Assembly: GCF_000282215.1 (NCBI RefSeq)
Contig: NZ_AKJS01000107.1
Span: forward strand, 62,001-126,000
DNA: 64,000 nt
DNA from: Pseudomonas sp. GM21
GTDB taxonomy: Bacteria; Pseudomonadota; Gammaproteobacteria; Pseudomonadales; Pseudomonadaceae
Reading direction: 5' to 3'
Under the pieces are notes generated by a model. That model had not been told where the DNA came from. It made no database searches and was given only the letters and a program-made list of their open reading frames with translations. A program made the translations under genes and the position numbers. Positions within the stretch are counted from its first letter, which is position 1. The number at the start of each line of letters is the position of its first letter. Below are positions 44,091 through 52,769 of the stretch, one piece after another.

Positions 44091-45305
44091 ATGGGTAAGC
44101 TGAATCCGAAACAAGTCGAGAACCTAACTGAACCCGGCACCTATGAGGATGGTGGCGGGCTTCGCTTGGTCGTAAAGGCTACCGGGCGGAAATCTTGGAT
44201 ACTTCGCTTCCAACTGGCAGGCCGTCGCAGAGAGATGGGCTTGGGCTCCTTTCCTGAAGTCACTCTCAAGAAAGCCAGGCAAGACGCTAGCAATAAACGA
44301 AACCAGTTGAGTGACGGAATAGATCCTCTAGCCGCTCGTGACCTTGAGCGCGCCGCTCAACGAGAAGCACAGCGAACGAGTGAGGCAAAACAGCTGAAGT
44401 TCGAAACACTTGCGAAAGAGTACTGCGAGGCCCACGGGGCGACCTGGTCAGATAAGTGGCGCAGAGGATGGCTGCGGAAGCTGGAGCTGTATGCGTTTGA
44501 CGTCATTGGTAAGCTGTCAGCCGAGGAGATCGGTACTCCTCAGGTAATCAAGGTATTGCAACCCATTTGGGCCACTAAAACCAGAACCGCCGATGAGTTA
44601 CGCGGACAAATCGAACAAGTTCTGGACGCTGCCAAGGCGCGAAATCTACGAGAGGGCGAAAACCCTGCTCGCTGGCGTGGGCATTTAGACAATCTGCTGA
44701 GTCGCACCGAAAAGAAAAAGGCCCGAAAGCGCGAGCACTTTGAGGCCTTGCGATGGCAGGATGTGCCAGTCCTGATGGCAAGCCTCGGCGCAAACCGCAC
44801 ACCGGCGTCGCTTGCTGCTCAGCTGCTTATCATGACCGGCGCACGCGCCCACATGGTGCAGTTCGCTCGTTGGGATGAGTTTGATTTGGAAGCGTGCACT
44901 TGGTCATTGCCTGCTGAGCGCATGAAAATGCGGGTAGCTTTCGTAATCCCGCTTGCCGACGAGGTCGTGACCCTAGTGAAGAACATTCCGCGAGATGAAA
45001 GAAGCGCCTTCCTATTTCCAGGGCAGGGCAAATCTGGCGTGATGCATGCCAACGCTATTCGCACGCTCCTTCATGCCATGGACTACAAACACATCACTCG
45101 ACACGGCTTTCGCTCCTCATTTCGAGACTGGGCCGGGGAGTGCACCCATTACCCACGCGAGGTCTGTGAAATGGCGCTGGCGCATGATGAGCGCGACCAA
45201 ACTGAAGGAGCCTATTCGCGTTCAGATTTTCTCGACAAGCGGCGCCTTCTAATGAACGACTGGATCACATTCATTACCCCCCCCACAACAGCAACCCGAC
45301 GCTGA
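44091..45305 (+). CDS. Tyrosine-type site-specific integrase
   Basis: A 404-residue P4-like integrase. The N-terminus GTYEDGGGLRLVVKATGRKSWILRF is the Arm-DNA-binding domain of this family; catalytic residues are seen as TGAR, ITRHGFRSSFRDW (HxxR), the LAHDE histidine and the AYSR tyrosine. The start at 44091 follows AAGGGGAAATC; a longer frame from 44025 is less likely. It is oriented away from the junction into the island. Confidence 0.93.
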   Translation: MGKLNPKQVENLTEPGTYEDGGGLRLVVKATGRKSWILRFQLAGRRREMGLGSFPEVTLKKARQDASNKRNQLSDGIDPLAARDLERAAQREAQRTSEAKQLKFETLAKEYCEAHGATWSDKWRRGWLRKLELYAFDVIGKLSAEEIGTPQVIKVLQPIWATKTRTADELRGQIEQVLDAAKARNLREGENPARWRGHLDNLLSRTEKKKARKREHFEALRWQDVPVLMASLGANRTPASLAAQLLIMTGARAHMVQFARWDEFDLEACTWSLPAERMKMRVAFVIPLADEVVTLVKNIPRDERSAFLFPGQGKSGVMHANAIRTLLHAMDYKHITRHGFRSSFRDWAGECTHYPREVCEMALAHDERDQTEGAYSRSDFLDKRRLLMNDWITFITPPTTATRR

Positions 45306-45415
45306 ACGCGCATCCACCCCACCTTATCGGCCAGAAATAGAGCTATGCCCCATCGCGGCCCGTCCCCAAAGGCACCTCACAATATACTTCAACGACATTC
45401 ATCAAGAAGTAAACA

Positions 45416-46156
45416 ATGAAAAATTCCACGCCACGACTATTTTCACCAACACAACATGCAATAAATACAAATGAACGCATAGGCAACACAACGCCCCGTT
45501 CAGCCATAGATAGAAATCACCATTTTCTTTTTAATAATTTTTTCGAGCCTCTATTCGCGCTTGATGAGTACATCAAACTTCTAGAAGACATCCGCGCTGT
45601 GACAAGTGACCCAGCACTGCAAGGTAAGCTAATGACAACATGGGAACACGAAGTCTATAAGCGTTCTGAGGACACTAAGGGTCTCGATGAGGAAATCAAT
45701 GTACTGTTGGTTCATGTACGGCATGCCTGTCTTTACCTCGAGCTAGCTAGGGCAGCCGACGACAATAAAGACCGTGACAGGGCTTGGGCCTTTACTAACG
45801 AAGCCAGCTTGATGATTGACTGGATTGGAGGATCATCGGGACCAATCTTCGACAAGATAGATGTTGCCAACCGAGTTAAGCAAAATAGAGAGAACGGCAA
45901 AGGACGAAACAAAGCTCACCTGCCGGTTAAAGAGGCGGCGATAAGGCTACTGGATGAGATGAAGCCAGAAGGCGGCTGGCCTACCAAGACCAAAGCGGTT
46001 AAGGCTATTGAGACACATCTGGCCGAGGTTATTGAAAAAGAGCAGATCCTTACGTTAGACATCTCAAACGTTGAGAAATGGCTGACAACATGGCTGCGTG
46101 ACGACGAACTCGTTAAACCTGCTTGGGAATTGAATAAGCATGGGGATGCACGATGA
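45416..46156 (+). CDS. Hypothetical island protein
   Basis: A 246-residue soluble protein with no domain I recognise. The N-terminal 35 residues look disordered. The middle is charged and helical; the C-terminal part (about 175-240), with KEAAIRLLDEMKPEGGWPTKTKAVKAI, could be a winged-helix-like DNA-binding domain as in many island genes. Base composition is markedly more AT-rich than the core genes. Convergent with the Gp2-like gene, with a hairpin (46193-46225) between them. Confidence 0.6.
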   Translation: MKNSTPRLFSPTQHAINTNERIGNTTPRSAIDRNHHFLFNNFFEPLFALDEYIKLLEDIRAVTSDPALQGKLMTTWEHEVYKRSEDTKGLDEEINVLLVHVRHACLYLELARAADDNKDRDRAWAFTNEASLMIDWIGGSSGPIFDKIDVANRVKQNRENGKGRNKAHLPVKEAAIRLLDEMKPEGGWPTKTKAVKAIETHLAEVIEKEQILTLDISNVEKWLTTWLRDDELVKPAWELNKHGDAR

Positions 46157-46192
46157 GCTTTAGACTTCACACTATGGAGCTTTCAAGATTAA

Positions 46193-46225
46193 CCAAAGGT
46201 TCTCAATGCCGCTGAGAGCCTTTGG
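46193..46225. terminator. Hairpin between convergent island genes
   Basis: CCAAAGGTTCTCA and TGAGAGCCTTTGG pair over 13 bases with one mismatch. No T-run follows on either strand, so termination is likely but unproven. Confidence 0.55.
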
Positions 46226-46234
46226 TGCCCCCCC

Positions 46235-47308
46235 CTATGGTACAACTCTGATCATCGAGACAGCCCTTGGCCTCCCTCGTAGACTTTTTGGTGAAGGGAT
46301 ATTCATCCTTCCCATACTCCGGCCTTCAGTTTGAAGCTTCATGTAGAGATCAGTCTTTGTAAGGTAAACTACAGCCCTGCGTAACCCTTCACGCATTTCT
46401 CCATCGACATGATCAATCATCCCTATCCCACAGCTCTTATACTTGTGTTTGACGGCATTGCAGTTGAAATACAGGCCTTGGCCCCGGGTTATGTTTTCTT
46501 TCCAGTAGCGACCTATCAGAGCGGCTCTGGTTACATCTTCCCGCACCTTGGAACCATCGAAGAAAAACATCACATGGTAATGGAAGCCTTTCTCCGGTCC
46601 ATGTTCCAACTTCCAGACATACCCCACCATGTCTTTAAACAGGTTGTTCGATCTTGCATTTTGAAGCAGATGCTCTCGATCTCGCTTCGCTTGATCCTGC
46701 GTAGTTTTTGAATGGTCCTTTGAATAGGAAAGATCAACCCTTAGCACCAGCAGTCTGGAATAGCGCTCAAACAGCGCATCAACGTATTTGTTCAACTCCT
46801 TGTAGTTCTTGTTGCTTGATCGCCGATAACTATTGAGTGCGGATCCAAACTGCTTACTTCGGGCTTCTTGACGAATATCGTCGACGCACTTGTTCAGTTG
46901 CTGCGCAATCGCCTTAGCATCCTCAATGTGCACGGCTGTTCTAGGAGTCAAATATGCTTGATTAAGTTTAGACTTCGCAATCTGATTAAACGCCATCTCA
47001 ATATAAGGCTCAAACTGATATAGCGTTTTGTACCCATTTCCCATTGGCGCATAGCTTTTTATTATCTGCCGCAACAGCTTCCCTGATTTAGCGGTTATCA
47101 CACGAGCGTTACCATCCTCGTCTACAACCTGAACCTCAAAAGCGTCACCTTCTGATTTTATAAGGTGTTGAATCCACCCTGATACTTGTTTGAGTTCCGC
47201 AATCAAACCAACGTCTACAGACCCAGGCTGAATATCGCCTACTCCTTCGATCTGCATGCGACACTTACTCAAGAGCGCTAGACCACGCTCGTAATAACCA
47301 ACCTCCAT
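46235..47308 (-). CDS. Inovirus Gp2/YagK-like replication protein (HUH type)
   Basis: A 357-residue protein of the inovirus-Gp2 (YagK/YfjJ) family. The motif EKGFHYHVMFFFDG gives the HUH metal site, and YLTKTDLYMK near the C-terminus provides a possible catalytic tyrosine region. Such proteins are thought to nick DNA for rolling-circle replication and are common in integrative elements of Proteobacteria. The start at 47308 has a GAGG site. The protein's AT-rich coding supports recent transfer. Confidence 0.78.
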   Translation of the reverse strand: MEVGYYERGLALLSKCRMQIEGVGDIQPGSVDVGLIAELKQVSGWIQHLIKSEGDAFEVQVVDEDGNARVITAKSGKLLRQIIKSYAPMGNGYKTLYQFEPYIEMAFNQIAKSKLNQAYLTPRTAVHIEDAKAIAQQLNKCVDDIRQEARSKQFGSALNSYRRSSNKNYKELNKYVDALFERYSRLLVLRVDLSYSKDHSKTTQDQAKRDREHLLQNARSNNLFKDMVGYVWKLEHGPEKGFHYHVMFFFDGSKVREDVTRAALIGRYWKENITRGQGLYFNCNAVKHKYKSCGIGMIDHVDGEMREGLRRAVVYLTKTDLYMKLQTEGRSMGRMNIPSPKSLRGRPRAVSMIRVVP

Positions 47309-47413
47309 AGCAACCTCTTATATGAATATCTGATCAGACCAATACAACCTTCACGACATGTCAGATATCTAATTGACTTTGAATGTTCTATTTGTATTTC
47401 TCTTGCTGCTAAC

Positions 47414-47430
47414 GGTATCTCGCTGATACC
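47414..47430. promoter_or_regulatory. Palindromic operator-like site upstream of the Gp2-like gene
   Basis: GGTATC-TCGCT-GATACC, about 105 bp before the Gp2-like start, is a plausible repressor site. The 369-bp AT-rich gap 47309-47677 also contains an AGCCTCT/AGAGGCT hairpin near 47637, and no gene of more than 60 residues that I believe. Confidence 0.4.
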
Positions 47431-47677
47431 TAACGCACCACTCTAGTATCTCTTGATCATTGACTTCTTCGGTTACAATTAACCAATGGTAACTATTGAT
47501 ACTGCTAATAACATATAAACCAAAAATCTTCGGGCATATTTATCCGAGCCAGGACACTGGTATTAGTGCTCCTCGCAATTGAAATTTTGATTCAAGCGTT
47601 ATGCAGAGTTAGTGGTGGGTCTCCGCTGGAGATATCAGCCTCTCCACCGAGAGGCTGCTCAATGATTCGGACGTCTT

Positions 47678-47911
47678 CTAGGCGGCCATGCGCTGCTCAA
47701 GCCAGGCAGTGATTTCGGAGTCGATCCAACCCACGGCCCCCGGACCCAATTTGACGGACCGAGGAAACGTTGGGTCATACCTCGGCGACAGCTTATCCAT
47801 ACGGTCGTAGATCGTTGACCGGGAGAGGCCGATGCGTGCGGTTAGAGGTTTGAGACGTATAATTCTCGGGTAGAACTCTCTCTGCTTGAAGGTCATTTTC
47901 GTTCTCGTCAT
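47678..47911 (-). CDS. AlpA-family phage/island regulator
   Basis: A small MerR-like HTH protein of about 77 residues. It has RLKPLTARIGLSRSTIYDRM and VKLGPGAVGWIDSEITAWLEQR, the exact AlpA signature (PF05930). AlpA proteins activate integrase or excision genes. The start is uncertain: the frame also opens at 47953 and 47896, with no strong ribosome binding site. It is upstream of the Gp2-like gene on the same strand. Confidence 0.85.
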   Translation of the reverse strand: MTRTKMTFKQREFYPRIIRLKPLTARIGLSRSTIYDRMDKLSPRYDPTFPRSVKLGPGAVGWIDSEITAWLEQRMAA

Positions 47912-48290
47912 GTTGTGTTTGGAAGAGATCGGACTGTAAGTCGGACTCGCCATGACAAAAATCCGGCAGCGACCAGTATTTTTTCCCCACGCTTAAAAAG
48001 CGACTCAGATTCGATTTCGGCGAACGCGGTTTCAGCATCTGACCGTCGTCGGAGCGCTTGGCTGCCCCCCTCAATTCTTCAGTATCACCGTCCGCGTTTG
48101 GGGCATTGTTGGACGCCTACCGATTGGGATCTGACTGCGCTCGACCGTCATGCGCCTTTCGCTGACATAGGGCAGCGATCAAGCAGGCGAAGCGAATTGA
48201 GCGGTTTGTTGATGAACATGCCATAGGGCATACAGGTATTTCTTCTATCTAACCCAATCTTCTGGTCAAAAGCCTGGATTGGGACGAAAA

Positions 48291-48353
48291 GAACCAACTC
48301 CGCATAGTTAGGAACTAACACCACACAGTAAGGAACCAACTCCACATAGTTGG
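48291..48353. repeat. Three 21-bp tandem repeats (iteron-like)
   Basis: Units start at 48291, 48312 and 48333, each beginning GAACCAAC or GAACTAAC and ending ATAGTTAG, CAGTAAG or ATAGTTGG. The 21-bp period equals two helical turns, so a DNA-binding protein could stack on one face. They lie in the 563-bp region 47912-48474, which otherwise has no credible gene; one 103-residue frame there looks non-coding. Confidence 0.7.
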
Positions 48354-48474
48354 GGCCAGGGCAATGCTAGAGCTCAGACTGTCACGCTGCCTCCAACCTC
48401 GATCCAGCCCCGCACATTGAAACGAATTTCGCACCTATATCACGACACTGAATATCCCTCATGGAACTCGCCCC

Positions 48475-48804
48475 ATGTCACTTCAGTGCCCTTGCTGTAC
48501 CTCTAGAAAAATCGCTTCCCTCAGAACAGCCATGACGGTGGGTGCCGTTGTGGGCTCCATCGGCGGTGCGGCACGAGGCGTGAGCTGCGCACTTGCCGAC
48601 AGTCACATCGGCGCCACTCTAGACATTCTTATCCGTCCGCCCGGCCTCTGCATCGGCTCAGTCTCTAGCGCCATCCTCGGCGGATTGGCTGGCGGCGTGA
48701 GTGGATGCGTTATAGGCGCACAACTCGGCGAAAAGCTGGATCGCCATGTGTTGTCCAACAATCTCTGTTTGATGTGCGGGCACCGCTTCAACCTGCCCAC
48801 CTAA
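48475..48804 (+). CDS. Small island protein with CxxC pairs and glycine-rich membrane segment
   Basis: A 109-residue protein. It opens with CPCCTSRKI and ends with CLMCGHRF, two C-x-x-C pairs that may bind zinc. The middle is rich in glycine and small residues (AVVGSIGGAARG, ILGGLAGGVSGCVIGAQLG), like a glycine zipper that inserts into membranes. Start ATG at 48475 has a GGA upstream. Similar proteins sit next to DUF932 genes in Pseudomonas elements, by memory; function unknown. Confidence 0.65.
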   Translation: MSLQCPCCTSRKIASLRTAMTVGAVVGSIGGAARGVSCALADSHIGATLDILIRPPGLCIGSVSSAILGGLAGGVSGCVIGAQLGEKLDRHVLSNNLCLMCGHRFNLPT

Positions 48805-48901
48805 TCCGTCGCCCGTCCTTTCATCACTCGTCTATCAATCTCGTTTGGTGCTGCGTTCTACGCAGCGCTTATGCCGACCTGCATCCAAAGGAATCTCTCT
48901 C

Positions 48902-49870
48902 ATGGCTCATCTCATCGAACAAATGGCTTACGTTGGCGCTACCCCTTGGCATGGCCTGGGCTCTGCTTTGTCGCCGAAGCAACCGCTGGAAATCTGGCAA
49001 CGCGAAGCTGGCATGAACTGGCAGATTGAGGAAAGCCCGGTTCACTTCAAGTCCGACATCATTGGGGCGCTCGGCACAATTCATTCCTTCCCTGAACAAA
49101 AAGTGCTGTATCGCTCCGACACCAAAGCACCGCTGTCGGTCGTTTCCCAGCGTTATCAGGTGGTACAGCCGCGTGAAGTGTTGGAGTTCTACCGAGACCT
49201 GACCGAGTTCTCTGGTTACGAACTGGAAACCGCAGGCGTGCTCAAGGGAGGTCGCAAGTTCTGGGCTCTCGCCCGAACGGGTCAGGCCACGGTGTTGAAG
49301 GGCAATGATGAGGTCAATGGCTACCTGCTACTGGCCACCTCCTGCGACGGCACACTGGCGACCACTGCGACGCCCACCACCGTGCGTGTGGTCTGCAACA
49401 ACACACTGACCATTTCCCTGGCCGGCGCCGATCACGCCATCAAGGTCCCGCACAACACCCGCTTCGATCCGCGAACGGTCAAAAAGCAGTTGGGTATCGC
49501 CGTCTCGCAATGGGACGAATTCATGTATCGGATGCGCACCCTCGCAGAACGCAGGGTTCAGACCAAGGAGGCTCTCGGCTTCTTTATGGAAGTGCTGTGC
49601 GACACCAGCGCCCATGCCCCCATTCCGGACGCGCTGCCCAACAAGCGAGCGATGGAGAAGGTACAAACGCTCTATGAAGGTAAAGGCCGAGGATCTGAAA
49701 TGGAGTCCGCTCGCGGAACAGCATGGGGCTTGCTGAATGCCGTGACCGAATATGTGGATCATGAAAAGCGTGCCAATAGTTCTGAGTATCGAATGGATTC
49801 GGCATGGTTTGGGCAAGGTGCAGCAATCAAACAGAAGGCACTCAATGCCGCATTACAACTTGTTGCGTAA
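48902..49870 (+). CDS. DUF932 (phage/plasmid-like) protein
   Basis: A 322-residue protein of the DUF932/TIGR03299 family. It has the family start AHLIEQMAYVGATPWHGLG, the VVSQRYQVVQPREVLEFYRDL block, and the VRVVCNNTLTISL block. It is frequent on plasmids and integrative elements; proposed roles include anti-restriction or DNA maintenance, without proof. The start at 48902 follows AAAGGAATC and lies 98 bp after the previous gene. Confidence 0.88.
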   Translation: MAHLIEQMAYVGATPWHGLGSALSPKQPLEIWQREAGMNWQIEESPVHFKSDIIGALGTIHSFPEQKVLYRSDTKAPLSVVSQRYQVVQPREVLEFYRDLTEFSGYELETAGVLKGGRKFWALARTGQATVLKGNDEVNGYLLLATSCDGTLATTATPTTVRVVCNNTLTISLAGADHAIKVPHNTRFDPRTVKKQLGIAVSQWDEFMYRMRTLAERRVQTKEALGFFMEVLCDTSAHAPIPDALPNKRAMEKVQTLYEGKGRGSEMESARGTAWGLLNAVTEYVDHEKRANSSEYRMDSAWFGQGAAIKQKALNAALQLVA

Positions 49871-49999
49871 ACCATTGGCCCCAGCAACGCCGAGCGCTCT
49901 CCCTTAACGGTGCGTTCGGAATCATTTAATCCCTACAGCCCCGCCAGTAACTGCGTCCACCCCCTAGTGCTTTCACGCGTTCGTGATAGGAGTCCCTGC

Positions 50000-50497
50000 A
50001 TGAAATATCCCAAGCTCAAATCCGGTGAAATGACCAATACCTATGCTCTGGAGTCACCACTTACCGAGGCAGACGTCTTGCAGATGGCTCAACAACTCGC
50101 GATGTATCGTCTTTCTAAAGGACGTGCATTGACTGAACGCCGACTCGTATTCAGCCACCTACAAACTTTACTGCAGTTTCATGATTACGAAGTCTTTGCG
50201 CTGTTACTGCTCGACATAGAACACCGGGTTATTGGTTTCAGAGAGCTATTTAGCGGCCCTCTGGAAGGCGCCAGCGTGTATCCACGGGAAGTGGTAAAAA
50301 TCGTACTGGAACACAACGCTGCGGCCGTGATCCTGGTTCATAACCAACCCTCTGGCTTCCAAAAGGTCAATCAAGCCGATCGCGCACTCACAACTCCCCT
50401 TAAAAAAGCTCTGAATATGGTTGGCACCCAGATTTTGGATCACGTTGTGGTGGCCCATGAAGGCTGCAAATCAATGGAAGAGCGAGGCCAACTGTAA
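50000..50497 (+). CDS. RadC-like JAB protein with altered metal motif
   Basis: A 165-residue RadC/YeeS/YkfG-type protein. The family segment is ILVHNQPSGFQKVNQADRALT, where the usual metal-binding HNHPSG reads HNQPSG, so the second histidine is gone; the later S-x-A-D serine is also changed. The JAMM enzyme site is therefore likely inactive or altered. Start 50000 follows ATAGGAG. It is part of a common island gene set with DUF932. Confidence 0.85.
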   Translation: MKYPKLKSGEMTNTYALESPLTEADVLQMAQQLAMYRLSKGRALTERRLVFSHLQTLLQFHDYEVFALLLLDIEHRVIGFRELFSGPLEGASVYPREVVKIVLEHNAAAVILVHNQPSGFQKVNQADRALTTPLKKALNMVGTQILDHVVVAHEGCKSMEERGQL

Positions 50498-50575
50498 GCG
50501 GCGCGTACGAGCCAGTTTAGGAAGGTTCGCCTAAAACTCTCACTGAGCCAGATCACTTAAACCAAGGAGCCCCCA

Positions 50576-50752
50576 ATGGCATTGATACGTTTCTTGATCA
50601 AACTTTTCACCTTCATCGGCCTGCTGGTAAGCGCTTCAGCATTAGTGTTGACCGTAATCCTGATACTGCGATTCCCGCCGATCCTGATCGCCGTTGGCAT
50701 AGCTTTATTGCTCTTTCAATGGTTACTCAAGCGCCTCTCCAGCTTCGAATAA
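50576..50752 (+). CDS. Small two-helix membrane protein
   Basis: A 58-residue protein with two hydrophobic helices (about residues 11-31 and 33-50) and a basic end, KRLSSFE. A strong AAGGAG site precedes the ATG by 7 bases and a perfect terminator follows, so it is probably a real gene although short. Function unknown; similar small membrane proteins flank RadC genes in islands. Confidence 0.7.
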   Translation: MALIRFLIKLFTFIGLLVSASALVLTVILILRFPPILIAVGIALLLFQWLLKRLSSFE

Positions 50753-50760
50753 ACGACAGA

Positions 50761-50796
50761 AACCCGACAGGAGGCAGAATCGCCTCCTGACGGGTT
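50761..50796 (+). terminator. Strong terminator before the methyltransferase operon
   Basis: AACCCG-CAGGAGGC pairs with GCCTCCTG-CGGGTT around AGAATC, and a T-rich stretch follows at 50803-50809. It separates the small membrane protein from the next operon. Confidence 0.85.
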
Positions 50797-50900
50797 AAAT
50801 TCATTTTTTATCTGGACGATCGAAAACCCGAGCTCTGTTTCTTCAACGAGCTCCGCATCAGTCGACGAACGTGACTGTACGAATCGCCCCAAGGCCAATA

Positions 50901-50916
50901 CTGTATATAAACACAG
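50901..50916 (+). promoter_or_regulatory. LexA (SOS) box upstream of the methyltransferase operon
   Basis: CTGTATATAAACACAG matches the CTGT-N8-ACAG palindrome of LexA sites, with the AT-rich centre and flanking TA/CA. It lies in the 308-bp gap (50753-51060), 145 bp before the methyltransferase start, and no other gene begins in between. Confidence 0.7.
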
Positions 50917-51060
50917 CAGCCCAGACCGACGCCTTCCAAAATACCTGGATCTATCTGCTTACTCTTCAACACACTCACTCAGCTAGCGCCCAACTAGACC
51001 GGCACAGGGCTGCGCTGAGGAAAGATTACTCGGGTTTCAAACCGGCTGAAGGAGCTCAAT

Positions 51061-52749
51061 ATGTGGGTACCACCAAGCGAAGCCCCAGGCTTAGCCGATA
51101 CAAAATTTCTGGATGAATTCAAAGATATAAATGAATCCTGTAATCTCAAACCAAGCTGGCCGCCAGGCAGCCCTAGCCATTGCGTTTGCTTGCGGGGCAA
51201 TCCATTATCCATCACTATTGCCCCCTCGACGCCTATCGAGCTATCTGTAGCCAGCATGCCGAGTCAGCATCAAGCGTCGGTGGCGAAAAAAGACCACAAT
51301 CCTGCTGCCTATATAGGCGATAGCCAAGAGCTTCGCGAGACGCTCCCTACCCTGAAAACGACCGTATCCGGGCAGGAGCCCATGAAAAATTTCGAAACTC
51401 TCCCCCCGTTACCCGCCCACGGGCAACCTTTGATGTTCGCAGATCTTTTTGCGGGCTGTGGAGGCCTATCTCTAGGTCTATCGCTCGCTGGGCTAAACGG
51501 CGTTTTTGCCGTCGAACGCGACAAAATGGCTTTTTCCACGCTGTCGGCGAACCTGCTCGAAAGGCGTAAAGTGCCCGTCCGCCAGTTCGAATGGCCCTCT
51601 TGGCTGGAAAGAAAGGCCTGGGGTATTGATGAAATTCTTGAACAGCACCCACTTGAACTTTCCAAGCTCAAGGGCAAAGTGCATGTACTTGCAGGAGGCC
51701 CTCCCTGCCAAGGATTCAGCTTCGCAGGAAAGCGACTAGAGTCCGACCCTCGAAACCAACTGTTTGAAAAGTACGTGGAAATGGTCAAGGCTATCCAACC
51801 TGCGGCTATTGTCCTGGAAAACGTACCAGGCATGAAGGTTGCGCATAAAGCCAAATCTTGGAAGGAGCTGGGCATAACACAAGTGAAGCCCCAGTCCTAC
51901 TATGACAAGCTAGTCGAAAGCTTGGACAGGGTTGGCTATCAGGTATTCGGTCGAATATTGGACTCCTCGCTCTTTGGGGTTCCCCAGAAGCGCCCACGCC
52001 TAATCGTAATAGGGATCCGCAAGGATCTTGCTCGCCATCTTCCTGGCGGTGTCACCAGAGCTTTCGAGCTACTAGAGGAAGCAAGGCTGAATCAACTGCA
52101 GGAGCTTGGCCTTCCAGAAACAGTCAGCGCTTCGGAAGCCATTTCTGATCTGGAAATAAAGCACGCAGGGACCAGACCATGCACTGATCCCTCCTCTCGT
52201 ACTGGCTTTCAAGAACTCGCATATAAGGGGCCTCGGACACATTACCAAACCCTCATGCATCAGGGCAGCGACGACTCTATGGACAGCGTACGCTTAGCAA
52301 AACACAAACCCGAAATCAGTGAACGGTTCATGAGGATCATTCAGGACCCCGAGTGCATCAGGGGTGGTTTGATGAGCTTGGCCCAAAGAGAGAAATATGG
52401 CCTCAAGAAACACCGCATTTGCCTCATGCACGAGGACAATCCCGCACCTACAATAACAACGTTGCCCGACGATGTGCTCCACTATAGCGAGCCCAGAATA
52501 CTGACTGTCCGAGAGTCTGCACGCCTGCAGTCGTTTCCCGACTGGTTCCAGTTCCGCGGCAAATTCACTACTGGTGGCAGCCGACGAACTAAGGAATGTC
52601 CTCGTTACACGCAGGTAGGCAACGCTGTTCCTCCTTATCTTGCAAGAGCCATCGGACTGGCCATCAGATCAGTGCTTGCAGAAGCCATGACCGTAGCTAG
52701 TCAACAAGCAGTCAATGAATCAGAACAAGAAATCTTAGCCATCGCTTGA
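51061..52749 (+). CDS. C5-cytosine DNA methyltransferase (Dcm family)
   Basis: A 562-residue C5 methyltransferase with the motifs in canonical order: I FADLFAGCGG (126-135), IV GGPPCQGFS with catalytic C216, VI VLENVPG (E253), VIII FGVPQKRPRL, and X GNAVPPYLARAIG (520-532). The target-recognition region lies between about 330 and 500. The first 107 residues are unlike the family and proline-rich; an internal ATG at 51382 (MKNFETLPPLPAHG) could be the true start, but 51061 has a GAAGGAG site at good distance. It starts the five-gene operon, and the downstream ATPase gene begins 20 bp later. It should mark the host's own DNA. Confidence 0.93.
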   Translation: MWVPPSEAPGLADTKFLDEFKDINESCNLKPSWPPGSPSHCVCLRGNPLSITIAPSTPIELSVASMPSQHQASVAKKDHNPAAYIGDSQELRETLPTLKTTVSGQEPMKNFETLPPLPAHGQPLMFADLFAGCGGLSLGLSLAGLNGVFAVERDKMAFSTLSANLLERRKVPVRQFEWPSWLERKAWGIDEILEQHPLELSKLKGKVHVLAGGPPCQGFSFAGKRLESDPRNQLFEKYVEMVKAIQPAAIVLENVPGMKVAHKAKSWKELGITQVKPQSYYDKLVESLDRVGYQVFGRILDSSLFGVPQKRPRLIVIGIRKDLARHLPGGVTRAFELLEEARLNQLQELGLPETVSASEAISDLEIKHAGTRPCTDPSSRTGFQELAYKGPRTHYQTLMHQGSDDSMDSVRLAKHKPEISERFMRIIQDPECIRGGLMSLAQREKYGLKKHRICLMHEDNPAPTITTLPDDVLHYSEPRILTVRESARLQSFPDWFQFRGKFTTGGSRRTKECPRYTQVGNAVPPYLARAIGLAIRSVLAEAMTVASQQAVNESEQEILAIA

Positions 52750-52769
52750 AATCATAGGAGTCGAGGGGA

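Noticed and set aside
47915..48226. 103-residue plus-strand frame upstream of the tandem repeats
   Set aside because: No family features, no ribosome binding site, and it overlaps the AlpA region in antisense.
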